Positions 43,676 through 52,300 of a stretch of DNA of 64,000 nucleotides are shown in pieces. Position 1 is the first letter of the stretch. Every line of letters begins with the position of its first letter. The stretch is from JAVBOW01 sp031549495. GTDB taxonomy: Bacteria > Bacteroidota > Bacteroidia > Bacteroidales > Rikenellaceae. The DNA lies in contig JAVBPS010000020.1 of the NCBI GenBank assembly GCA_031549495.1, forward strand, positions 30,857 to 94,856, written 5' to 3'. The notes under the pieces were generated by a model. It saw nothing but the letters and a program-made list of their open reading frames with translations. It was not told where the DNA came from and did not search any database. Both the position numbers and the translations under genes were made by a program.

Positions 43676-44100
43676 AGCGCTGTGGGCTGACCGTAGGGGC
43701 ATCCCTTGCGGGTGCCCAAAGAAGAAGGGCACTCCCAAGGGGTGCCCCTACAAAACCCGGAACATTGCGGGCGAGCACTTTAGTCGAGGTGATCGTAGCC
43801 TCGGTGATCTTCCTGACCATCTTCGCTATCTCCTTACATACCATCACGCGGTTGGCTGTTAACCCTGCGGAGGGCGAAGCTTTCGCGGAAGCCGACAGCC
43901 AGATCCTCAGTTGTTTCCGGGAACTGGCCGACGGCCGCCATGAGGAGGGCGAATATACACGTTCTTACAACCGCGGCGAAATTCTGATAACGATCGCGTC
44001 CTATCGCGATTATGACGAGTTGCAGGAGATCACCATTTCCACCGCCGTGAACCGCAAACGGATCGAATACAAACACATCATCGAACGGCTGAATGACTAA
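43672..44100 (+). CDS. Minor pseudopilin (GspI-like)
   Basis: Starts at 43672 as ATGA with the previous stop. 142 residues: a long leader carrying a 59-base palindromic repeat (translated as GASLAGAQRRRALPRGAPT), then KPGTLRA and the prepilin helix STLVEVIVASVIFLTIFAIS with Glu+5 and Ala at -1, and a short C-terminal domain. The leader is unusually long because of the repeat; without it, it would be about 14 residues. Part of the pseudopilus tip with the next protein. Confidence 0.78.
   Translation: MKRCGLTVGASLAGAQRRRALPRGAPTKPGTLRASTLVEVIVASVIFLTIFAISLHTITRLAVNPAEGEAFAEADSQILSCFRELADGRHEEGEYTRSYNRGEILITIASYRDYDELQEITISTAVNRKRIEYKHIIERLND
43693..43751. repeat. GTAGGGGC palindromic repeat inside a pseudopilin leader
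   Basis: GTAGGGGCATCCCTTGCGGG and the opposite arm ending AAGGGGTGCCCCTAC form an imperfect hairpin of a second dispersed-repeat family. It lies in frame in the leader region. Confidence 0.75.
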
Positions 44101-44587
44101 ACTGCGCGCCTCAACCCTCGCCGAAATGCTTGTCGTGATTCTGGTCTCGGCCGTCGTCCTGGCGGCCGTCATGGACGGCATGGGGATCTTCGGGCGGTAC
44201 ACCTCGGGATTGGCGGTACGCATCGGCGAGGGAAGCCGGTTCCGGGAGAGTTACTACCTGTTGGAGCACATGACCTCGACGGCAGACAGCCTTACGGAAG
44301 AAGAAGGACGCATCGCGGCCTGGCGGGGTGGGCAGCAGGCCGGGGTACTTTACCAGCGCGATTCGCTGCTGTTGGTCTTGCGTCGGCAGCGCACGGATAC
44401 GCTTTTCTCCGGGTTGGCTTCCTTTGTGGCCTATCCCCTGAACCGGGAAGGACAGCCGGACAGCCTCGTGGTTTCGCTCGTACGTTCCGGCGGGGTTATG
44501 AACATCACATTGCCCGTGATCCCACCCCAGGCTGTCCGAACCCGGCAAAGCATCGAAGAAACGGAAGAGAACTATGGCTACGATTGA
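44093..44587 (+). CDS. Minor pseudopilin (GspJ-like)
   Basis: 164 residues. Very short leader MTKLRA followed by STLAEMLVVILVSAVVLAAV, again with Glu+5 and Ala-1. The globular part contains a disrupted beta sheet (QQAGVLYQRDSLLLVLRRQR, SLVVSLVRSGGVMNITLPV). Overlaps the previous gene by 8 bases and the platform gene by 14, so all are translationally coupled. Confidence 0.78.
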   Translation: MTKLRASTLAEMLVVILVSAVVLAAVMDGMGIFGRYTSGLAVRIGEGSRFRESYYLLEHMTSTADSLTEEEGRIAAWRGGQQAGVLYQRDSLLLVLRRQRTDTLFSGLASFVAYPLNREGQPDSLVVSLVRSGGVMNITLPVIPPQAVRTRQSIEETEENYGYD

Positions 44588-45638
44588 CTTTCACCGCCCG
44601 CTGAAAGAGGCGAAAAAGGAACTCCTTTTTTCGGAATTGCTCTCTCTGCTCTCCGCGGGGCTTGATTTTTCGCATGCGTTCCAACTGCTGATCGGGCAGG
44701 AGAGCGACAAACAGGTAAAACAACTGCTCGAACGGCTCTACACGCAGGTCGTCTCCGGATCACCGCTCTGGCAGGCGTTGGAAAGCAGCGGACGGTTCGC
44801 TGCGCTGGATTGCGGCGTGGTGCGCATCGGAGAGGAGACGGGGCGGCTGGGCGAGGCACTCGAATTCCTGGCAGATTACTACCGCAAACGCATCGTCCAG
44901 CGGCGGATGGTCAACTCGGCAGTCAGCTACCCGGCTATTATTCTTTGCATGGCGGTGGTCGTGGTGGCCTTCATGCTCGCGGTGATCGTGCCGATGTTCG
45001 AACAGGTTTATTCGCGCATGGGGGGCGAGTTGCCGGGCATGACACGGCGGATCATTGCGCTTTCGCGGAATTTCCCTTTATATGCTTCGGTTGCCCTGAC
45101 GGTCGTTTCATTATTCGCATTGGCGCTTTATTCGTTGCGACGCAATGAGCAGGTGCAGCGGGGAGTCGCTTACGTGTTATTGCATCTACCGTTAGTTGGC
45201 GGCATCCTCAAAAAGAACCACCAGGCCCATTTCTGCAAACTCCTTTACCTGCTCACCTCGTCCGGCGTCCCCTTGTTGCACGGCATCACGATGCTGCGCT
45301 CGATCATCACCTTTTACCCTTACCGCCAATCCCTGGGCAGCGTGGCGGAGGATCTCGCCCGGGGCGAACTCTTCTCCGCAGGTCTGGAACGTTACCCCTC
45401 GCTATACGAAAAACGCCTGACCACCCTGCTACGCGTAGGCGAAGAGACCAACCGCCTGCCGCAGATGCTCGCCAAACAGGGCGAAGACCTCACCCGCGAA
45501 CTCGAGTACCGCCTCAAACAACTCGGCTCCATGCTCGAGCCGGTACTCATCCTGCTGGTCGGACTGCTCGTCGCCGTGATTCTGATCTCAATGTACCTGC
45601 CCATGTTTAAGCTCGGGGGGGTAATGGAGCACAATTAG
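44574..45638 (+). CDS. GspF/PilC-family inner-membrane platform protein
   Basis: 354 residues with the two repeated GspF domains (about 15-135 and 215-340), each with a cytoplasmic helical bundle (FSELLSLLSAGLDFSHAFQL; FCKLLYLLTSSGVPLLHGIT) and membrane helices (VVVVAFMLAVIVPMF; ILLVGLLVAVILISMYLPMF). The signature VRIGEETGRLGEALEFLADYY and RVGEETNRLPQMLAKQGEDL occur once in each half. Last gene of the operon. Its final about 190 bases have a degraded copy at 33957-34147. Confidence 0.95.
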   Translation: MATIDFHRPLKEAKKELLFSELLSLLSAGLDFSHAFQLLIGQESDKQVKQLLERLYTQVVSGSPLWQALESSGRFAALDCGVVRIGEETGRLGEALEFLADYYRKRIVQRRMVNSAVSYPAIILCMAVVVVAFMLAVIVPMFEQVYSRMGGELPGMTRRIIALSRNFPLYASVALTVVSLFALALYSLRRNEQVQRGVAYVLLHLPLVGGILKKNHQAHFCKLLYLLTSSGVPLLHGITMLRSIITFYPYRQSLGSVAEDLARGELFSAGLERYPSLYEKRLTTLLRVGEETNRLPQMLAKQGEDLTRELEYRLKQLGSMLEPVLILLVGLLVAVILISMYLPMFKLGGVMEHN

Positions 45639-45820
45639 TTTGTATGTCTTCAAAATGTTTTAGCTTCTCAAAATCCAATTGTCATATCAAAGCGTGTCAT
45701 TTGGTGATGTCCTCTCCGTTGATTTGCCCCTTTATTTCGAGAGGAGTCTGTATGCATTTTCCCATCCGATCTACAAAAATTAGACAGGAAATTGATCTCA
45801 TTTTTCGCCTCTAAAAACGT

Positions 45821-45881
45821 GATTATACGATTTTGTGTAATAAACTGACAGTCAATTGTTATGATAAATTTTGATTATACG
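45821..45881 (+). promoter_or_regulatory. Twin GATTATACG boxes upstream of the YD-repeat genes
   Basis: GATTATACG at 45821-45829 and 45873-45881, again 52 bases apart; the second reads TTTGATTATACGTATTTTTC. The 328-base gap 45639-45966 holds only these boxes and the promoter; no gene is seen. Confidence 0.7.
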
Positions 45882-45911
45882 TATTTTTCTTATACTTAGA
45901 ATTATATATGA

Positions 45912-45919
45912 TACTTTTG
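45912..45919 (+). promoter_or_regulatory. -7 box of the YD-repeat operon
   Basis: TACTTTTG, 48 bases before the ATG at 45967 and 39 bases after the start of the second GATTATACG box, against 49 in the secretion operon, a difference of one helical turn. No -33 TTTG. Confidence 0.6.
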
Positions 45920-45966
45920 AGATAAAAGCATCCATCTCTAATTGTTGAATTTAATCTGAATGTATT

Positions 45967-48900
45967 ATGCGAAAATTGTACAAATTCTTGGAGAATATCA
46001 TCTTTGTTTTTTTATGTGCTATTATCAGTTTTAATAGTATAATCTGTAATGCACAGAAACAGGGACATGAATTTATCCCTTCAGTCGACGCATGGAGTTT
46101 CATGCGTTACGGCAACACGCCGGTCGATTTATTTACCGGTCGGATTTGTCCCTCAATCCCAATTTACACTTATAAAGATAAGGATTTTGAGCTCCCCTTG
46201 TCGATCGATTATGCTTGTGACGGTTTTATACCTAACATCCCAACAGGGTCGGTGGGACACGGTTGGGTGCTGAATGCCGGAGGTATGATCTCTCGTGAAG
46301 TCAGAGGAGTGCCGGACGAATACGAAACCTACCAAACGACGACGCCTCAGTATCGTTATCTTGATCAATTTGAACATTATGCTCATGATGGGCGAGGTGG
46401 ATATTTTTCATATTATAATAAGTTACGGGGAGGTGGATATAACGTATTGCGTAACGAATATACATACAGCGGCCTGCCTCGTACTTATCAAACCGCAGTC
46501 ATCTGTTTCCTCAGTCAGCACTTATCAATAAATCCGACAAAACTAGATGAGGAGCCCTATCAACGCTATGAAACTACACCAGATATCTTTTCTTTTCGTT
46601 TTTTGGGGCATAAAGGTAAATTTCACCTGCATACGGACAATAATAAGATCGTGGTCTATGATACGGAAACTCCTCAGGGAGAATACGAGATCGACATGTC
46701 CGAATTCAGGCCTATGGATGCAAATGCCAAAAGCAGCATAAAAATAAAAACCGGCGATGGATATGTTTATACATTTGGCGGGATTGATAAAATATCCGAC
46801 ACCCACGTAGATATGGAATATCTATATTACAAATCTTCTCCTCTTTTTAATCGTAGAGATGAATCACAGACGTCATTTAAGACAGAAGAGTATACGTCTT
46901 GGTTACTTACAAGCGTAAAAGCACCTAACGGACGTGAGATAAAATTGAAGTATTCAGATCCGTATTTGGTAAAATCAATAAAACCAGGCGGATCCTATTC
47001 AAGTTTTGACTACTACGGAGAGGGCCTTACATCAGATAATCTTGCCTGTATTCAATATGAAACACGGGTTCGAAATTTAGAATCTATAGACATTGATGGC
47101 AATTGTAAAATTGAGTTTTTATATAAACAAGGGTATCAGGAAAACAGTGTTAATATAAATTATGGAAATATTATTGACGGTGACAGATGCATGTACCAGG
47201 AGGATGAGAAAGTTGCTCGGTCTGCAGTAAAAACTAAAGTCCCTGATAAAATTTCATCTATCTCTATATGGGATGGCGCCGATAATATCAAAAGATTGAT
47301 AAATCTGAATTATACGGAGATTGGTTATCCAAATCAAAAAACATTCCTAAATACGGTCTCTGTTTCGGGACATATTTATGAATTGGATTATTACGGGAAG
47401 AAGGAATCATTCCCTCTTAATGGAACGATTTCCAGTGATTACTGGGGTTATTACCATGGTAATGGGCGATATCACATAGACGCCTTGAATATAGATTTCA
47501 ATGCATCGGCCGGTGTAAATATACTACCAAAGTTAAATGTTGCGGAACGACAACCGGTTTTTGAAACCGGAGCTTTGCTCGGGATGCTTGCCCGAATTAA
47601 ATATCCGACCGGAGGGTGTACCTATTTTGAATATGAGAACAATTCGGCTTCGAAAAAAGTCTCTCGTGAAGTAAGCGGTTCGGATAACGGACTGCCCATC
47701 TTGAATCCCTATAGCTTACCATATATCAATAAAACTTTCCCGGGAAGTAACCAAGTGGGAGGAGTTAGAATTAAAAGAATAACAGACTCCAGTGCATCGA
47801 TCTCTTCGCTTGAACAGGATCCAGTCCCTACCGAAGACAATACTAATCCCACTGAACTAACGAACAATGGTGATCTCATTAATTCGTCACAACGAGTAAC
47901 GACCGTTAGAGAATTCTCATACACACATTCCGATGGGTTAAGTTCAGGGATTGTGCTGAATATCCCGGTCTATACCATGTTTTTTAGCAGATACAATCAC
48001 AAGGGAGGAAGCGATACACAAATTCTTACCGCCCCGAACAACATGTGTGTATACACTCCGGGAGAGTCGCACATACAATACGGGCGGGTCGTAGAGACCT
48101 TGTCCGATGGCTCTTATATCGAGTATTGCTATTCTTCATATGAAGACATCGAAGATGATGTGACTCTCTATAATTCCGAATCATCAAGTTGGATATATAG
48201 CCCGAACCATACCAAAATGTGTAATTACAAGCGCCAGGTATGTTCGCATGCAATGGATCGGGGCAAACTGCGGAGTAAAAAGATGTTTCATGCAGGAGGG
48301 GATCCTGTTGCTGCAGAGTATTATATTTATGATTATAATAAAGAATTAAAATATACTACTGATTTACTGCATACTGGAGCATCGACATATGGACATCGGA
48401 TACTGACCGAAAGCTATCCGTTAGACAAGATAATTAGTACCCAATATTTTGGCAATAAAGAGATAAGTAAAGAAACCTCTTTTACCTATAACAGTCTGGG
48501 GCAAACAACCGAGATTACAACAGTCGCAAGCAATGGAGATTCCCAAAAAACAAAACACCTGTTTGCGAAAGACGTTACAGCAGAGGATCCGGTTGCCAGC
48601 ACAATGGTTCAAAATAATTTTTTGAGTTTTCCTATAGCAACCCAGACATATATCAAGAAGCAAGATAATCCATATTGGCTATTAACCGACGCGCTATATA
48701 ACAATTACGCTTATGTGGGTAGTCTACCCCTTCTCGACAAGGTCCGAAAGGCTGACATAAAAACCCCTTACAGATGCGATGATCCGCCTTCGACAGTCTA
48801 TGTCCGTGACATACAGAAATACCGGTATGACAGCAGGGGTAATATTATTCAAATCATAGATGAGCTAGGGTTGCCGACCACCTTTTTGTGGGGGTACGGG

Positions 48901-49254
48901 GGACTTTTATTATTGGCCAAAATCGAGAATGCCTCATACGAAAGGGTTGCAAATTTCCTTGGGGATCATATAATCGAACGTATAGCGAACAATCCGCAAC
49001 CCATGGCATCTGATTTTGACGCATTGAATGCAATGCGAGGCTCTTCGGGGCTGGTTAATGCAATGGTTACAACCTATGAGCATATACCTTTAACCGGAGT
49101 ATCTAAAATTACGGATCCTGCCGGGCGCAAAATTACCTACGAGTATTATGGTGATGGAAAATTATTTAATGTGAAGGACGATCAGGGAAACATACTGAAA
49201 CAGTATGCTTATAATATAGCTTTTCAGTTTGGATTGGAGGATGAAGAGGAGTAG
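45967..49254 (+). CDS. Secreted YD-repeat (RHS-like) protein, first of a pair
   Basis: 1095 residues with a signal peptide (IIFVFLCAIISFNSIICNAQ). It begins with the typical Bacteroidetes RHS N-terminal block (WSFMRYGNTPVDLFTGRICP then SIPIYTYKDKDFELPLSIDY and SVGHGWVLNAGGMISREV) and continues with irregular strand repeats to YD-type units near the end (YRYDSRGNIIQIIDELGLPT, ISKITDPAGRKITYEYYGDG). It has no toxin tip; such proteins are encoded just before a longer partner and may form part of the same cocoon. AT-rich compared with the secretion operon. Controlled by the twin-box promoter. Confidence 0.85.
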   Translation: MRKLYKFLENIIFVFLCAIISFNSIICNAQKQGHEFIPSVDAWSFMRYGNTPVDLFTGRICPSIPIYTYKDKDFELPLSIDYACDGFIPNIPTGSVGHGWVLNAGGMISREVRGVPDEYETYQTTTPQYRYLDQFEHYAHDGRGGYFSYYNKLRGGGYNVLRNEYTYSGLPRTYQTAVICFLSQHLSINPTKLDEEPYQRYETTPDIFSFRFLGHKGKFHLHTDNNKIVVYDTETPQGEYEIDMSEFRPMDANAKSSIKIKTGDGYVYTFGGIDKISDTHVDMEYLYYKSSPLFNRRDESQTSFKTEEYTSWLLTSVKAPNGREIKLKYSDPYLVKSIKPGGSYSSFDYYGEGLTSDNLACIQYETRVRNLESIDIDGNCKIEFLYKQGYQENSVNINYGNIIDGDRCMYQEDEKVARSAVKTKVPDKISSISIWDGADNIKRLINLNYTEIGYPNQKTFLNTVSVSGHIYELDYYGKKESFPLNGTISSDYWGYYHGNGRYHIDALNIDFNASAGVNILPKLNVAERQPVFETGALLGMLARIKYPTGGCTYFEYENNSASKKVSREVSGSDNGLPILNPYSLPYINKTFPGSNQVGGVRIKRITDSSASISSLEQDPVPTEDNTNPTELTNNGDLINSSQRVTTVREFSYTHSDGLSSGIVLNIPVYTMFFSRYNHKGGSDTQILTAPNNMCVYTPGESHIQYGRVVETLSDGSYIEYCYSSYEDIEDDVTLYNSESSSWIYSPNHTKMCNYKRQVCSHAMDRGKLRSKKMFHAGGDPVAAEYYIYDYNKELKYTTDLLHTGASTYGHRILTESYPLDKIISTQYFGNKEISKETSFTYNSLGQTTEITTVASNGDSQKTKHLFAKDVTAEDPVASTMVQNNFLSFPIATQTYIKKQDNPYWLLTDALYNNYAYVGSLPLLDKVRKADIKTPYRCDDPPSTVYVRDIQKYRYDSRGNIIQIIDELGLPTTFLWGYGGLLLLAKIENASYERVANFLGDHIIERIANNPQPMASDFDALNAMRGSSGLVNAMVTTYEHIPLTGVSKITDPAGRKITYEYYGDGKLFNVKDDQGNILKQYAYNIAFQFGLEDEEE

Positions 49255-49302
49255 GATGACGGAATGTTGGATCAATAAACTTAAACCTTTTAAGGCGACA
49301 TT

Positions 49303-52300
49303 ATGAAAAAATTAATTGTAATAGCATTAATATTGCTTTCGGGGCTCAAGATTGTTTACGGACAATCTCTGGAAATACCCATGAATTTTCTTATTCAGGT
49401 TGAAGAAACTGAAATCAGTATGTATGCTGAAGGCGGCGTAGTTCAGGTTCATTATTGTGCGGCGTCATACCTCACCCCGACATTGCTTTCGTCTTCAATA
49501 AGAAATGGTTTGATGAGCGCCAATTGTTCATGGATTATGTTCTCAAATATATCAGGAACCATTGTCAATGAACAATATCAAGGGATAATCTCTTTTTCTG
49601 TGTCTCCATTATCTACAGAGGCTCCGTCCAGAAGTGCTTATTTCTCAAGTGCGCAAGTCCCCCCTGAAGAAGGAAACGAAGAAGACGGGACGGATGACGG
49701 ATCTCCGATATTCAGCATTACCCAACTCAATCAGCCGACCCCTCACAATGGTATCTACAACCTGCAATGTCCGAAAACCATGATTTTGCCAGGGGAAACG
49801 GTTACCTTCCATTTGGACGGTTCCAGGGATGGGGAGATCTATAAGTTGATAAAACAAGGTAATGGAATTCCAGATGAAATAATCGAGACAGTGATGGGAA
49901 CAGGCACCCCCATCTCATTCAATGGAGCATATTTACCCGGAAGATATTTCATTCAATGGGATATGCTTGCCATGAACAACACAATCTCGATAAAGTATCA
50001 TTCGGACGACTTTGAACTACTGACGGTAATGGATAATTTACTTTTCTCTGTTAATACCATTACCTTACCCACAGGAGTGTTAACATTTGATATTCCGTAT
50101 ACGATGTCCGAAAATGGGGTATTCGTTTCCGAGGAAAACTTTAAGCAAATGTTGTCAACCAAATGGATAAAGGTATTACAAATCACCGGTTATAATCCGG
50201 AGGTCGGCAGTTGCTCCGAAGGAATCATATCCTTTAAAGCAGGCTCGAATCCACCAGAAGAGAGAATCGTCAAATATTACTCAGATCATGGGCGACATCT
50301 TTTGAACGTAACTCAGGAATTTAGCTTGGGGGAGAAGCGAGCCAGCAGTTATTATAATTTCATTAGCGCAATTACTCCATTGGAAGCAATGCAAACTACT
50401 GGGTTGTTTGGGAGAGGTTCTGCGATGACTGATATTACATATTATAATGGACTTGGGGCGGTGGAACAAATTATTGAAGTCGGCGGTGCCCCGTCATTAT
50501 TTGACATAGTTCAGACAGTAGATTATGACAACATGATGCGCGATGACGCCAAAGTGTATGCCCCATACATGTCAGAAAGTATGAATGGTATTTTTAAAGA
50601 AAAATCGATCCGCAAGCAAAATTCGTTCTATAAAGAATTATTCCATACCCCTGACAGCGCCTATTCATACGTTGAAAATATCTACGAGGCGTCACCACTT
50701 AATCGTATTAACCAGCAATATCAGATCGGGTCAATATTCAGACAGAAGGACAAAAAAGATGTGACAAGTTATCAAGTTAATGCAGGTGGAGAGGTACGAA
50801 AGTTTGCGGTCAAGGATTCTGGGGGCACGATCGAGCATCAGGGACCTTATCCGACCGGAGTGCTCTCTAAAGTTGCAATTACAAACATGGATAATGTGGT
50901 GTCTGAAACATTTAAAGACAAAAACGACAGAGTAATCTTGGAGCGAATTTTATTCGGAGCGGATAAAGTAGATACATACTACATATATGATGATCTAGGG
51001 AACCTCGTTTGGGTTATTCCGCCGGAGGGTGTGGCACATTTTCCCTATAATGGAGTATTGACTGCTAATTCGACAGAGGCAATGGAATATTGTTATATAT
51101 ATCAATATGATGGCCGCGGTCGTACTATTGAGCGTAAACTTCCCGGTAAGGCAGTGGAATACTTTGTATACGACAAAGGCGACCGTTTGGTATTGAGCCA
51201 GGACGGGAACATGCGCTCGAATAAGACTTGGCTATACAGCGTATATGACAACCATAACCGGCTTATTTCGCAGAGTTTGGTGAAAACCGATAAGGTGGTT
51301 AAAAGAAGTGACTTGCAGTATCGTTACGACGGCTCTAATTTCGACAATAGTTATCCGTTCTTGGGCGGCAGTTCCGACCCGTACAAACCATTTGCTGATA
51401 ATAATTTCAGTCTAAAGGCTGTTATCTCTGAAACCCATTACGGCGGGTATACTTATGCTTCTGACGAATGGCCGGGGTGGCCGACCCAGGAGCCTTATGG
51501 GGCATTCCAACCAGATATCAATTATCTGAAAGTCGGAGCCTCCGGAGGAAGCAGATCCGTATGCTTCTCCCCTGCCACTTTTCTTTCTTTCTCATTTAGC
51601 TCCTATAGCGATTCAGGCAATATGGTTGAGAGCCTGTTGCCCGATGGGAATATCACTTTCCGTCAAAATACGGGTACTCTGCCGAAGAATGGGGTCATTA
51701 CTATTAACTATGAGTCTGTTTCTAGGGGCGGGTTAATCCCTCTTCCAGACGGCACATACCCCCCACCTCCCCGTTATCCGGGAGTGGCTTACATTTTTTA
51801 TACCGTAGGCTTTAACGAACCTTTGTGTGCAGGCGGTGTCGAAGCCAGAGAGGCGGAAACAGGCGGCGGTTGTGTGATTATGAGGTCTCTGCAGATCGGA
51901 AATATATCCTCTGCAAATGGTGGTGACGGCACTCTTAATTATAGTTGGGAAATCAGCTCGGACCGACAGGCCTGGAGCGTTATCCCCGATCAGACATTCG
52001 CATATTTACCCATGGTGAATTGGGAAGATATGGATAAATATTACCGCCGTAAGGTAAGCGATAATACGACCTCTGCCTATTCCAATATCGCGACCTTTAC
52101 CGGAGTGTTGGGTAGCGAACCCGCTCCTGATGCGTCAGGCAGCCAGATCGATCTCGCCAACCAGGGAGATTCTAAACCATCTGCGCTTTCATTCGTAAGC
52201 CCCCATGACGACATCCTACCTGATGCCGTTCTGGACAAACGTACTGTCGGTTTGAAAATCTACGACAAGGTGGCAATACTCGACCCCTCGGTTACGTCCA

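Noticed and set aside
36633..45638. Naming the machine as a retractile type IV pilus or as competence apparatus
   Set aside because: No PilT-type retraction ATPase and no ComEC/ComEA genes are present, so only a general type IV filament / type II secretion-like call is justified.
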